DNA of 41,638 nt from an uncultured Pelagibacteraceae bacterium (GCA_902604975.1 CACLAY010000008.1:1-41638); one strand, 5' to 3'; positions 1 through 8,838 are shown, counted from the stretch's first letter. Translations and numbers: made by a program. The notes: generated by a model not told the origin, from the letters alone.

Positions 1-128
1 ATTTTATAAGCAGAATGTGTGATCCAGTTATTGTAATGTCAGAAGGATCTGTTCTTTTTGAGGGAACTTCAGATGAAGTTAAGAAAAACGAAAAAGTTAT
101 AGATAGTTATTTAGGTAGAAAGAAGTAA
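1..128 (+). CDS. livG: Liv-type ABC transporter ATP-binding protein, C-terminal fragment (LivG-like)
   Basis: Only the last 41 codons are inside the window; the frame opens at base 3 and stops with TAA at 126-128. The visible peptide starts FISRMCDPVIVMSEGSVLFE and ends in SYLGRKK. It matches the end of an ABC ATPase: the stretch after the H-loop in which 'ISDRV..M..G..I.eG.pdeV..n..V..aYLG' is typical of LivG. The next gene, a LivF-type ATPase, begins on the base after the stop codon, and two Liv permeases follow, which supports LivG as the first ATPase of this importer. The catalytic motifs lie upstream of the window, so the assignment rests on the tail and on context. Confidence 0.8.
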   Translation, partial: FISRMCDPVIVMSEGSVLFEGTSDEVKKNEKVIDSYLGRKK

Positions 129-836
129 ATGGCATTTTTTGAGGGAAATAAAATGACAGGAGGATACGGCGATGGTCCTGATATTATTAGCTCATGCACT
201 ATCAATGTTAATAGAGGAGAGATAGTTGCTATTCTTGGACCAAATGGAGCTGGAAAATCTACAGCAATGAAAGCAATGCTAGGATTGTTAAATCTAAAAT
301 CAGGTAATATTTCAATTGATGGAGAAGATATTTCTAAACTATCTCCTCAAGAAAGAGTAAAAAAGGGAATATCATTTGTACCACAAACTAGAAATGTTTT
401 TGCAGAACTTACTGTAAAAGAAAATTTAGAAGTTGGTGCTTTTTTAAGAACAGATAATGTAAATAATGTTATCGAAGAAATATATGATCTATTTCCAATT
501 TTAAGAGAAAAAAAAGATCAAGTTGTAGGACAATTATCAGGAGGGCAAAGACAACAAGTAGCTTTGGGACGTGCTCTAATGATAAAACCATCTGTTCTTA
601 TGTTAGATGAGCCTACAGCAGGTGTTTCCCCAATAGTTATGGATGAATTATTTGAACACATTATTAGAGTTAAAAATACAAAAGTAGCAATCATCATGGT
701 CGAGCAAAATGCAAAACAGGCTTTAAGCATTTCTGATCGAGGATATGTGCTTGTTACTGGTGAAAATAAGTTTGAGGGGTCTGGTAAGGAATTATTAAAT
801 GATCCTGAAGTTAGGAGATCTTTCTTAGGAGCTTAG
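129..836 (+). CDS. livF: Branched-chain amino-acid-type ABC transporter ATP-binding protein LivF
   Basis: This 235-residue cytoplasmic ATPase would power import through the LivH/LivM channel encoded next. It carries a complete nucleotide-binding domain: Walker A GPNGAGKST (about 37-45), signature LSGGQRQQ (about 137-144), Walker B VLMLDEPTAG, and the LivF-style 'MVEQN' segment where other ABC proteins have the H-loop histidine. Length is normal for LivF (about 235). The start ATG directly follows the livG stop, implying translational coupling; a second in-frame ATG nine codons on is possible but would shorten the first strand. The substrate of HAAT/Liv transporters cannot be read from the ATPase and could be amino acids, urea or short amides. 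Confidence 0.93.
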   Translation: MAFFEGNKMTGGYGDGPDIISSCTINVNRGEIVAILGPNGAGKSTAMKAMLGLLNLKSGNISIDGEDISKLSPQERVKKGISFVPQTRNVFAELTVKENLEVGAFLRTDNVNNVIEEIYDLFPILREKKDQVVGQLSGGQRQQVALGRALMIKPSVLMLDEPTAGVSPIVMDELFEHIIRVKNTKVAIIMVEQNAKQALSISDRGYVLVTGENKFEGSGKELLNDPEVRRSFLGA

Positions 837-837
837 T

Positions 838-1848
838 ATGGATTTAATTAATGCAGTAATAGTTTTATTGAATTATACAATCATTCCAGCCTTAACTTAT
901 GGCTCTCAGTTAGCTCTTGGAGCAATTTTTGTAACTTTAATATACGGTATTTTAAGATTTGCTAACTTTGCAACTGGAGACATGATGTCATTTGGTACAA
1001 TGTTTGCTGTACTTTTGACTTATTACTTTCAATCAATCGGAATTAGCTTTGGTTTTCTTCCCACTGCTTTGCTCACTATTCCTTTTGCAATTTTTATGAT
1101 GATTTTATACATGCTTTTAATTGATCAAACAGTTTTTAAATATTACAGAATTAAAAAAAGTCCACCAGTACAGCTTGCTATGGTTAGTGTTGGGGTAATG
1201 TTTGTGACCCAAGCAGTCATAAGGATTATAATTGGACCAACTGATCGAAGGTTTTTAGATGGTGAAAAATTCATTTTAAAAGCAACTGAATTTAAAGAAA
1301 TGACAGGTCTTGCAGAAGGTTTGACAATTAAATCTACGCAAATGATAACAATTGTAGTTACTATTATTGTTGTTGCTATTATGTTTTGGTTTTTAAATAA
1401 AACTAAGACTGGAACTAGTATGAGGGCCTACTCAGATAATGAAGATTTAGCACTTCTTTCTGGAATAGATCCAAAAAAAGTAGTTCTAATTACTTGGATC
1501 ATTGCTGGAATATTAGCAACAATTGGTGGGATTCTTTATGGTTTAGACAAAAGTTATAGACCGTTTGTGTATTTTAATAATATGCTACCAATTTTTGCTG
1601 CTGCGATAGTTGGTGGAATTGGAAATCCATATGGAGCGTTCTTTGGAGGTTATGTTATAGCATTTGCTGAAATATTTTTGACTTATGCATATAAAAGATT
1701 TTTAGTTTATATTTTGCCAGAGTCACTAGAACCAAATTCATTGATGCAATTATTATCAACCGATTACAAATTTGCTATTTCATTTTCGATATTAGTAATT
1801 GTTTTAATATTTAGGCCGTCAGGCATATTTGAAGGAAAACGTATATGA
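838..1848 (+). CDS. livH: Liv-type ABC transporter inner-membrane permease LivH
   Basis: A 336-residue polytopic membrane protein with about eight to nine hydrophobic segments. Family landmarks are the N-terminal 'GSQLALGAIFVTLIYGILRF' stretch, the loop 'MRAYSDNEDLALLSGID' that forms the cytoplasmic coupling region in LivH, and 'AAIVGGIGNPYGAFFGG' near the C-terminus. It starts one base after the livF stop and overlaps livM by 4 bp (ATGA), so the operon is translationally coupled. It would pair with LivM to form the channel for a substrate delivered by a periplasmic binding protein, plausibly the one at 3876-5066. Substrate specificity is not deducible here. Confidence 0.93.
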   Translation: MDLINAVIVLLNYTIIPALTYGSQLALGAIFVTLIYGILRFANFATGDMMSFGTMFAVLLTYYFQSIGISFGFLPTALLTIPFAIFMMILYMLLIDQTVFKYYRIKKSPPVQLAMVSVGVMFVTQAVIRIIIGPTDRRFLDGEKFILKATEFKEMTGLAEGLTIKSTQMITIVVTIIVVAIMFWFLNKTKTGTSMRAYSDNEDLALLSGIDPKKVVLITWIIAGILATIGGILYGLDKSYRPFVYFNNMLPIFAAAIVGGIGNPYGAFFGGYVIAFAEIFLTYAYKRFLVYILPESLEPNSLMQLLSTDYKFAISFSILVIVLIFRPSGIFEGKRI

Positions 1849-3215
1849 GAAATTATTTAAATATAATTGTAGCATATTCGATAATGATGCTTTTAATAAT
1901 TTTAGTTGGAATCTTTCAATCCTGGTCTATTGCACTAACAATTTTTAATTATTGTATGATTTCTGCAGTAATGACCTTGGGAGCAAATATTCAATGGGGT
2001 TATGCTGGTTTAATAAATTTTGGAGTCATGGGTTATACGGCATTAGGAGGTTTAGCAGTAGTATTAGTATCTGTAGCACCTGTTCCAGAAGCCTGGAGTG
2101 TGGGCGGAGTAAATATGATGACTTGCCTAGGAATAATTATAATAATGATTTTTTCTACAAGGTATATTTTAAAAAATATTCAAAAATCTAAAAAAAGAAA
2201 TTATTTAATAGCTGGAATAATTATAGTTGGATTAATCCTAATAAAAATAATTGCTGGACCTGCAATTGAACAAATAGAAGCTGTTGATCCCGCAAAGACA
2301 GGGTTTCTTGGAGGACTTGGGTTACCAGTTTTATTCTCATGGATAGTTGGAGGTCTTTTTGCTGCTGGGTTAGCATTTATTGTAGGGAAAGTTGCTTTAG
2401 GATTAAGAGCAGATTATTTAGCAATTGCTACATTATTAATAGCTGAAATTGTTGTTTCCATTATTAAACATGAAGATTGGTTGGCAAGAGGTGTAAAAAA
2501 CGTTATTGGATTAAAAAGACCAGCCCCTTATGAAATTGACCTACAAACTTCTCCTTGGTTTATAAATTTAGTAGAAAAATTTCACTCAGCAAAATTAGAT
2601 CTAGCAAATTCATTGTCGGAAAGACAAGATATTTTAAATCAGTTAGTGATTGATGCATCATCTGTTTATGTAAAACTATGTTTTGCAGGCATGTTTTTAG
2701 TTGTAGTTATAATTTTATTAATAATTACACAAAAAGCTCTTTACTCGCCTTGGGGTAGAATGATGAGAGCAATAAGAGATAATGAAGAAGCTGCAAGTGC
2801 AATGGGTAAGAATGTAGTTAAACAACATTTATTTATATTTATTCTAGGATCAGCAATAGTTGGTATTGCTGGAGCTATGATGGTAACTAATGATGGGCTG
2901 TTTACCCCAGGAAGCTACAGACCAATGAGATATACTTTTGTAATTTGGGTCATGGTTATTGTTGGTGGTACAGGAAATAACTTTGGAGCTATTCTAGGAG
3001 GATTTGTTGTATGGTTTTTATGGGTAGAAGCAGCACCAATTGCTTTGTTCTTTATAAATTTATTTACAGCTCATTTACCTGAAACAAATGAAATCAAAGT
3101 TCATTTAATAAATAGTGCTCCATATTTTAGATTTTTGCTTGTTGGTATTGGGCTTCTTTTGATAATGAGATTTAGACCTCAAGGAATAATTCCAGAAAAA
3201 ATTATAAAACAATAA
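1845..3215 (+). CDS. livM: Liv-type ABC transporter inner-membrane permease LivM
   Basis: A 456-residue polytopic permease. It has the 'LGANIQWGYAGLINFGVMGY' segment typical of LivM, the coupling loop 'GRMMRAIRDNEEAASAMG', and a 'VGGTGNNFGAILGG' motif equivalent to that of LivH. It is longer than many LivM proteins, with a basic loop (residues about 105-125) and an extended soluble loop (about 210-265) between membrane segments. The start overlaps the last 4 bases of livH. It completes the plus-strand transporter cassette LivG-F-H-M; the binding protein is not in the operon but lies just downstream on the opposite strand. Confidence 0.92.
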   Translation: MRNYLNIIVAYSIMMLLIILVGIFQSWSIALTIFNYCMISAVMTLGANIQWGYAGLINFGVMGYTALGGLAVVLVSVAPVPEAWSVGGVNMMTCLGIIIIMIFSTRYILKNIQKSKKRNYLIAGIIIVGLILIKIIAGPAIEQIEAVDPAKTGFLGGLGLPVLFSWIVGGLFAAGLAFIVGKVALGLRADYLAIATLLIAEIVVSIIKHEDWLARGVKNVIGLKRPAPYEIDLQTSPWFINLVEKFHSAKLDLANSLSERQDILNQLVIDASSVYVKLCFAGMFLVVVIILLIITQKALYSPWGRMMRAIRDNEEAASAMGKNVVKQHLFIFILGSAIVGIAGAMMVTNDGLFTPGSYRPMRYTFVIWVMVIVGGTGNNFGAILGGFVVWFLWVEAAPIALFFINLFTAHLPETNEIKVHLINSAPYFRFLLVGIGLLLIMRFRPQGIIPEKIIKQ

Positions 3216-3221
3216 TTTATA

Positions 3222-3830
3222 ATGAGTTTTTTTATTTTAGGGTTCTTTACAGGACTGAGTTTAATATTAGCTATTGGTGCTCAAAATATATTTGTAATTG
3301 AGCAAGGTTTAAAAAAACAATTCGTTTTTATTGTGTGTGCAATTTGTGCATTTTCAGATTTCCTTCTTATTTTTTTAGGAATATTCCTATTTCACTATTT
3401 TGAAAGCTTTTTTTCACCTTTTGCTGAGCTAATTTTAAATATTCTTTTGCTTTTATTTTTAATACATTTTATATGGAAAAAAATAAAAAGTATAAATACT
3501 AATTTTGAAATAAATCAAAAAAACCAAACAGCAAGTCTAGGATCAATAATAATTAAAACTCTTGGTTTTACTTATTTAAACGCCCATGTTTATTCTGACA
3601 CTGTATTTTTTTTAGGAAACTTTTCGAAAAGTTTTTTAATTAATCAAAAATTATCATTTGGATTTGGTGCAACTTTTTCCTCAATAATATTTTTTTTTAC
3701 ATTAGGTTTCTTATCTAAGTTTTTATCTAATTACTTGAAAAGCAATAAAGTTTGGAGAATTATAAATATCTTAATAATTTTATTTATGTCTGCTCTTAGT
3801 ATTTTCGTATTAATCAATATTTTAGGATAA
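3222..3830 (+). CDS. LysE/ArgO-family amino acid exporter
   Basis: A 202-residue hydrophobic protein with about six membrane segments. The N-terminus 'GLSLILAIGAQNIFVIEQGL' is the LysE/ArgO hallmark (G-x-x-L-I-L-A-I-G-A-Q-N-x-F-V). Members export basic or other amino acids, relieving excess caused by uptake or peptide breakdown. It begins 6 bp after livM and is probably read on the same mRNA, so an importer and an efflux valve would be co-expressed. The reading frame is rich in Phe and Ile with many T and A runs, in line with the rest of the window. Substrate (Lys, Arg or other) cannot be fixed from sequence. Confidence 0.88.
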   Translation: MSFFILGFFTGLSLILAIGAQNIFVIEQGLKKQFVFIVCAICAFSDFLLIFLGIFLFHYFESFFSPFAELILNILLLLFLIHFIWKKIKSINTNFEINQKNQTASLGSIIIKTLGFTYLNAHVYSDTVFFLGNFSKSFLINQKLSFGFGATFSSIIFFFTLGFLSKFLSNYLKSNKVWRIINILIILFMSALSIFVLINILG

Positions 3831-3862
3831 AAAAAACTCCAGCGATTTTCACCGCTGGAGTT
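3829..3862 (-). terminator. Rho-independent terminator of the livJ-like gene
   Basis: A perfect 10-bp inverted repeat (3835-3844 with 3853-3862, arm AACTCCAGCG) has an 8-nt loop. On the minus strand the hairpin is followed by eight U residues (A-run at 3829-3836), the classical intrinsic form, 13 bp past the stop of the binding-protein gene. On the plus strand the hairpin is followed only by 'AAATAATT', so it would be a weaker stop for the livGFHM-lysE message. It lies exactly between two converging transcription units and overlaps the last bases of the LysE gene. Confidence 0.88.
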
Positions 3863-3875
3863 AAATAATTAAATA

Positions 3876-5066
3876 TTATCTTTGTTTTTTGTCTTTAAAC
3901 TTACCGCCTTTAATTTCTTTTTCTATAAAGGCACCTGCTGCTTCTCCAACATCAGTAAATTCAACACTAGATGCTCCTTCGTAGTTAACTGCTTTTCCAC
4001 TAGCAAGTAAATCTAATGCTTTTTTCAATTCTCCTGGATAAATTTTTTCTCCTGGAGCATTTGCAACAGACATTACATTTGCTTGAACAGTAGCTCTATC
4101 AGCTTTTCCACCAGCTTGCATTGCAAGTACAATCAAAGCTGCAGCATCATAAGACTCTGAAGTATAAGGTCCAGATGAATCGATTCCTGCTCCACCAGCT
4201 ACACCTTTAAATATTGTAGCACCTTTACCCATTGATCCTGGCAAAGATCCAAATGATTTGTTTAAATCATTTCCGAATCTGTCAGTTAAAGAGTCACCGA
4301 TCATTCCATCAGATAAAACGAACACGTCAAACGCACCTGAGTCTAATGAACCATCAATGATACTTCCACCAGCTTGGTCTAAGTAACCTAACACAGCTAA
4401 AGCATCGCCACCTGCTGCTGCCAATGTTGCAACTTCAGCACCGTAGTCTCCTTTACCTTCTTCATGAGCTGTAACAACTGTTACATTTATTCCATGAGCT
4501 TTAACAGCTGCAACATATACATCTGCTAAACCTTTACCGTAGTCGTTGTTAGTGTGTGTAACTGCAATACTTTTAACTTTTCTATCTTTAGTAATATCTG
4601 CTAATACTTGACCACCTCTTGCGTCAGATGGAGCAGTTCTAAAGAAATATCCATTATCATTAAGATCAGTTAATCCTGGAGAAGTAGCTGATGGCGAAAT
4701 CATAACTACACCATTTGGAACAGCAACGTTAGTTGCAATAGCTCCAGTTACACCAGAACAATCAGCACCCATAATTGCTACTACACCGCCAGATATTAAA
4801 CCTTCTGCAGCAGCTGTTGCAGCAGCTGAGTCAACACAAGTTGAATCTGCTCTCTCAACAGAAATCTTCTTTCCTCCAAGTAATGAACCTGAATCTGAAG
4901 CTTCTTTAAATGCAAGCTCTGCTGATGCAGCCATTGCTGGAGTTAGGGATTCAATAGGACCTGTAAATCCTAAAATAATTCCCATTTTAATGCCATGTCC
5001 ATCTGAATATGCTTTAGTTGCAAAGCAAGAAACAAATACAAACATCGCTAATACTAGTTTTTTCAT
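3876..5066 (-). CDS. Periplasmic amino-acid/amide-binding protein of a Liv-type ABC transporter (LivJ-like)
   Basis: This 396-residue exported protein would capture the substrate for LivGFHM. A signal peptide is visible (Lys-Lys, hydrophobic core LVLAMFVFVSCFA, likely cut near AYS/D at about residue 22). The mature part has the Peripla_BP_6 fold: 'KMGIILGFTGPIESL' as strand 1, the typical Cys pair around C58 and the 'GADCSG' segment, 'SPSATSPGLTD', and the hinge 'YTSESYDAAALIVLAM'. A good Shine-Dalgarno (AGAGGGA, 5071-5077) precedes the ATG and a strong terminator follows, as expected for an abundant binding protein transcribed alone. The gene converges on the permease operon. Ligand unknown: amino acids, urea or amides are all possible. 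Confidence 0.9.
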   Translation of the reverse strand: MKKLVLAMFVFVSCFATKAYSDGHGIKMGIILGFTGPIESLTPAMAASAELAFKEASDSGSLLGGKKISVERADSTCVDSAAATAAAEGLISGGVVAIMGADCSGVTGAIATNVAVPNGVVMISPSATSPGLTDLNDNGYFFRTAPSDARGGQVLADITKDRKVKSIAVTHTNNDYGKGLADVYVAAVKAHGINVTVVTAHEEGKGDYGAEVATLAAAGGDALAVLGYLDQAGGSIIDGSLDSGAFDVFVLSDGMIGDSLTDRFGNDLNKSFGSLPGSMGKGATIFKGVAGGAGIDSSGPYTSESYDAAALIVLAMQAGGKADRATVQANVMSVANAPGEKIYPGELKKALDLLASGKAVNYEGASSVEFTDVGEAAGAFIEKEIKGGKFKDKKQR

Positions 5067-5077
5067 ATATTCCCTCT

Positions 5078-5091
5078 AATTGTTAACAATT
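5078..5091. promoter_or_regulatory. 14-bp perfect palindrome in the leader of the livJ-like gene
   Basis: AATTGTTAACAATT is its own reverse complement. It abuts the Shine-Dalgarno (5071-5077) and sits just downstream of an AT-rich TATATAAA-like stretch (about 5091-5098 read on the minus strand), where a -10 element could lie. Its position would suit a dimeric repressor operator, or a small hairpin next to the ribosome site. AT-rich DNA produces such palindromes by chance, so function is inferred only. Confidence 0.35.
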
Positions 5092-5139
5092 TATATAAAC
5101 AAAATTAAATCCTATTGATTTTAATTTTCAATGAGAAAA

Positions 5140-5997
5140 TTATCTCATTTTTTGAGCAAAAAACACTGAAGTAATGACAATTATTCCTCCAATTACTGTT
5201 ACTAGAGATGGAATCTCACCAAAAATAAAAAAAGTAAGGATTAAACCAAACACAGGGAATAAAGCGTAGAATGGTAATACCATATCAAGAGGATAAAATT
5301 TATAAAGATAGAACATCATTAAATGTCCAAGCAAAGAAATAATTGCTCCAGCGTATAAAACTGTGAACCAACTTCCTAAACTTATATTTTTTATTGCTTG
5401 AAATGTATTTCCTTCAAATATTGCAGACAATATTATTAAAATTATAAATCCTGTGAAGCTCATTATAGTATTTGTAAATTTAACATCTAATTCTTTTAAA
5501 TATCTCGAAAATACTTGGGATAGTCCGTAGAAAAAAGCCATACCACAAATAAGAAGTGATCCTATTACTTCGTCTACTACTTTTGGATCGAATGCGAGTA
5601 TGACAATACCAAAAAAAGATATCATAATTAATATCCATTTTTTATAACTTATTTTTTCATCTAAAAATATTGAGCTTAATATAATTCCAAAAGGAATTGA
5701 AAGTTGAGCCCCTATTGTAATTGGCGCAAGTATACTTGATGCATTTATAGATAAATATAAAAACATATTTACCGCAACACCAAAACATAATGAAAACCCA
5801 ATTAAGGGAATAATATATTTTTTGTCTATTATTTGAATTTTAAAAAATGGGATTAAACAAATAAAAACAACAGCCATTCTTAATGAGCCAAAAAGAATTG
5901 GTGGAATAGTGTCGTTTAATCCAAGCTTGCCAGTTGGATATGCACTTCCTAATAAAAATACAACAAATAAAATAAGTAAAGTATGTTTTGCAGACAA
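5140..5997 (-). CDS. EamA/DMT-superfamily membrane transporter
   Basis: A 285-residue protein with about ten hydrophobic helices arranged as two five-helix EamA repeats. It opens with 'LLILFVVFLLGSAYPTGKLG', where a G/S-x-x-P near the first helix is common in EamA proteins, and ends 'VIGGIIVITSVFFAQK', the usual last helix. It is the last gene of the minus-strand operon running from 11701 and starts 3 bp after the aldehyde dehydrogenase stop. By position it may move a substrate or product of that pathway; the family covers metabolite exporters and some importers, so direction and cargo are unknown. Confidence 0.85.
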   Translation of the reverse strand: MSAKHTLLILFVVFLLGSAYPTGKLGLNDTIPPILFGSLRMAVVFICLIPFFKIQIIDKKYIIPLIGFSLCFGVAVNMFLYLSINASSILAPITIGAQLSIPFGIILSSIFLDEKISYKKWILIMISFFGIVILAFDPKVVDEVIGSLLICGMAFFYGLSQVFSRYLKELDVKFTNTIMSFTGFIILIILSAIFEGNTFQAIKNISLGSWFTVLYAGAIISLLGHLMMFYLYKFYPLDMVLPFYALFPVFGLILTFFIFGEIPSLVTVIGGIIVITSVFFAQKMR

Positions 5998-6000
5998 AAA

Positions 6001-7482
6001 TTATCTTATAGAGAAAGGATCTAATGTTGGTTCATCAGATGTGTAATACCAAGTTGTCTTAACTCTAGTATAATCTTTAATTGAGTCCATTCCCGCTTCC
6101 TTTCCATATCCACTATCTTTAATACCACCAAAAGGTGCTGATGGAGAAATCAATCGATAAGTATTTACAAATGTTATACCTGCTCTTATTGCATTAGAAA
6201 CTCTTAGACCTCTGGAGAAGTCACTTGTATAGACCCCAGAAGATAATCCATATTGATTATCGTTCATTTTCTCTATTACCTCTTTTTCCGTATCAAATTT
6301 CATAACTGATAAAACTGGTCCAAAAAGCTCGTTTTCTGCAGTTGGAAGATTATGATTATCACATTCAATTATTGTAGGAGGAAAATAGTATCCCTCATTT
6401 GAAAATGGATGCCTTTCACCACCACACTTTATTTTTCCACCTTGTTCTGTGGTTTTTTTTATGTTTTTTTCAATAATTTCTAATTGTTTATAATTACTTA
6501 AGGGTCCCATTTCTGTGTCTGGATCCATGGGAGCGCCAATTTTTATTTTTTCAGCTCTTTTTGAGAGTTTGTCAAGGAACTCATCGTAAATTCCTTTTTG
6601 TAGATATAACCTTGAACCAGCAATACAACTCTGTCCGCTAGCTCCAAATATTCCTGCAGTAATTCCATTAATAGCATTTTCTTGATGAGCATCATCAAAT
6701 ACTGCAACAGGACTTTTTCCTCCAAGTTCTAAGCTTACTTCTGATAAATTTTCTGCTGAATTTCTAATTATATGTCTTGCAGTTTCGGGTCCTCCTGTAA
6801 AAGCAACTTTTTCAACTAAATTATGTGTAGTTAAAGCCTTTCCACATGGGTCTCCAAATCCTGTAATAACATTAACAACTCCTTTAGGAATACCAGTTTC
6901 TTCAATAAGTTTTGCAAATTCAAACATTACTGCTGGAGCAAGTTCTGATGATTTAATAACCACTGTGTTTCCCATAGCTAAAGCAGGCGCAAGTTTTGTA
7001 GCTGTTAAAAACATTTGAGAATTCCATGGAACAATCGCAGCGATAACACCAATAGGTATTCTTGAAGTTATGGCTTGAATATTTGGTTTATCTATTGGCA
7101 GAACTGTGCCTTCGACCTTGTCTGCCATACCTGCGTAATAATCATAATACTCAGCAATATAATTTGCTTGTTTATTTGTTTCTCTATAAAGTTTTCCAGT
7201 ATCTATAGTTTCAATTTTTCCAAGTAATTCTGCGTTATCTCTAAGCTTATTTCCAATAGCTCTTAGAAACTTTGCTCTTTCACGCGGTAATATTTTAGGC
7301 CAATCTCCTTCAAAGGCTTTTTGAGCTGCTTGAACTGCTTTATCTACGTCAGAAGCACTTGCCTCAGGAACAACTGCCCAGGGTTTATTATCTTCCGGAT
7401 TTAAAGTTTCAAAAGTTTTTTTAGTATCAGATTCAACCCATTGTCCCCCTATAAACATTTTATATTTTTTTAATTCAGGCAT
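6001..7482 (-). CDS. NAD(P)-dependent aldehyde dehydrogenase
   Basis: A 493-residue cytoplasmic ALDH of usual length with all key residues: N154 in PWN, K177 of the 'VVIKSSE' cofactor motif, the general base E252 in LELGGKSP, and nucleophile C286 in GASGQSCIAGSR. It overlaps the upstream alpha/beta hydrolase by 8 bp, which ties it to the six-gene operon with an LLM oxidoreductase and a ThDP enzyme. It probably oxidises an aldehyde generated by those enzymes to the acid. Best general resemblance is to betaine-aldehyde and hydroxymuconic-semialdehyde-type ALDHs, but the substrate cannot be assigned. Confidence 0.88.
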   Translation of the reverse strand: MPELKKYKMFIGGQWVESDTKKTFETLNPEDNKPWAVVPEASASDVDKAVQAAQKAFEGDWPKILPRERAKFLRAIGNKLRDNAELLGKIETIDTGKLYRETNKQANYIAEYYDYYAGMADKVEGTVLPIDKPNIQAITSRIPIGVIAAIVPWNSQMFLTATKLAPALAMGNTVVIKSSELAPAVMFEFAKLIEETGIPKGVVNVITGFGDPCGKALTTHNLVEKVAFTGGPETARHIIRNSAENLSEVSLELGGKSPVAVFDDAHQENAINGITAGIFGASGQSCIAGSRLYLQKGIYDEFLDKLSKRAEKIKIGAPMDPDTEMGPLSNYKQLEIIEKNIKKTTEQGGKIKCGGERHPFSNEGYYFPPTIIECDNHNLPTAENELFGPVLSVMKFDTEKEVIEKMNDNQYGLSSGVYTSDFSRGLRVSNAIRAGITFVNTYRLISPSAPFGGIKDSGYGKEAGMDSIKDYTRVKTTWYYTSDEPTLDPFSIR

Positions 7483-8248
7483 TTTGTATATGATCTTTAA
7501 TTGCTTTATTTACATCATATGAGCATTCAATACTACATAGATGTTTGCCTACAGGTATTATTTTTACTTCAGAGTTTTTAATTTTTTTACTCAGATTATC
7601 AGACATTTCTGGAGTTGAGCCTACATCACCTTCTCCAGTCATCACAAGTGTTTTGACATTAATATTTTCAAATTTTTCGTTATCTTTATGATTTACAAAC
7701 AACGAGTAAACTTTAATAAAGTTGTCCATATTATTATTGTCAAGTATTGAGAAAATTTTATCTGAAATTAGAGGATTTTTCTCAATAAAATCCTTATTAA
7801 ACCATCTATTGAGTGCGTCTTTTGTCAGTTTTTTATCTTTCTTTGTCTGTTCAAACCTTTCATTTACTATCTTCTGTTCGTTATCAGATCTATTAAATAT
7901 TGAGCACAACAATGTTAGGGATTTCAATCTATCACTAAATCTCATTGCAAAGTTTCTTGCAATCAATGAGCCTATTGAAAATCCAATAAGGTGAATTTTA
8001 CTAAATTTTAATTCATCAATAAGATCAATAATTTGATCTGAAAAATCATCAAAACTTATTTTTTCTTTATTTAAAGGTGTTCTACCGTGTCCAAGGATAT
8101 CATAAATTAAAACTGTATTATCAAATTCATTAATTTGTGGATCCCATATATTATGATCAAGACCCACACCATGAATAAATACTATTGGAATTCCTTTTTT
8201 TTGATTTAGTTTATAGAATGTACCTTTAGAATCTGTTGCATTGATCAT
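7475..8248 (-). CDS. Alpha/beta-fold hydrolase (enol-lactonase/RutD-like)
   Basis: A 257-residue cytoplasmic hydrolase. Oxyanion-hole motif HGVGLDHNIW (about 26-35), nucleophile S91 in GFSIGS, the acidic residue in 'VMTGEGDVGSTP' and the C-terminal histidine in 'PVGKHLCSIE' complete the triad. Overall layout resembles 3-oxoadipate enol-lactonase (PcaD) and RutD. It shares an unusual cap motif RWF..(D/N)FIEKNP (residues 148-159) with the hydrolase at 21151-21921, so the two are paralogues. It lies 2 bp after the AA_synth gene and overlaps the ALDH by 8 bp. It may open a lactone or hydrolyse an ester or amide produced by the LLM enzyme; this is inference. Confidence 0.82.
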   Translation of the reverse strand: MINATDSKGTFYKLNQKKGIPIVFIHGVGLDHNIWDPQINEFDNTVLIYDILGHGRTPLNKEKISFDDFSDQIIDLIDELKFSKIHLIGFSIGSLIARNFAMRFSDRLKSLTLLCSIFNRSDNEQKIVNERFEQTKKDKKLTKDALNRWFNKDFIEKNPLISDKIFSILDNNNMDNFIKVYSLFVNHKDNEKFENINVKTLVMTGEGDVGSTPEMSDNLSKKIKNSEVKIIPVGKHLCSIECSYDVNKAIKDHIQNA

Positions 8249-8250
8249 TA

Positions 8251-8838
8251 TTATTTTGGATCAATGCCCATCTCCTTCATATCTTGGTATCTATCGCCTG
8301 TTCTTGCATGAGCTCTACCTGTCGAGGCGCCACCAATTGCAATAACAATTTCATCATCAAATGGAGCATCATGAATTGTAAACTCATGTGTAAGATAATA
8401 TGGTCTTAAACCAGAGTCGGTTTTGTGCATCATTGGAATAGATATTTTGGATCCAGCCGGACCTCTTGTATTCGTAAAACTTAAATAAGAAGTTCCTCCA
8501 ACAGCATCTCTGAACTTATTTCCAAATCTTAATGTATGAATAAATGCTGATGCATGTTCTATTTCTCCATTCAGTCCAACCACACCTGCTTTCCCATATG
8601 CTAATATTTTATCAGGAGAGCCTATTTCTTTTATAAGTTCAGGAACTAATAAATCTCCAAGTTTAGGAGCTAGATCTAAAATAATTGGTTTTAAGTCCTC
8701 CACAAAACCTTTTCCATCCCAAGGATTTTTAAAAACTGCAGCAACAGAAACCATCAAAACTGGTTCTTTAGCTTCTTTTCCACCTTCAATAATAGTCTTA
8801 TCTACAAATTTAGTAAACTTACGTAATTCTAATTTCAT
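8251..8838 (-). CDS. AA_synth (DUF1185) family protein
   Basis: A 195-residue soluble protein that I recognise as the family named 'amino acid synthesis' (PF06684, DUF1185). Characteristic runs are 'EPVLMVSVAAVFKNPW', 'AYGKAGVVGLNGEIEHASA', 'GNKFRDAVGGTSYLSFTNTR' and the end 'AIGGASTGRAHARTGDRY'. The biochemical role of this family is not established to my knowledge, despite its name. It overlaps the ThDP-enzyme gene by 4 bp and sits 2 bp before the hydrolase, firmly inside the catabolic operon. The conserved Gly-rich and Arg/His-rich C-terminus suggests an active site. No signal peptide or membrane segment. Confidence 0.75.
   Translation of the reverse strand: MKLELRKFTKFVDKTIIEGGKEAKEPVLMVSVAAVFKNPWDGKGFVEDLKPIILDLAPKLGDLLVPELIKEIGSPDKILAYGKAGVVGLNGEIEHASAFIHTLRFGNKFRDAVGGTSYLSFTNTRGPAGSKISIPMMHKTDSGLRPYYLTHEFTIHDAPFDDEIVIAIGGASTGRAHARTGDRYQDMKEMGIDPK

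Noticed and set aside
518-730. Antisense open frame (70 codons) inside livF
   Set aside because: It mirrors the conserved ABC signature and Walker B coding region; no family resemblance and no ribosome site.
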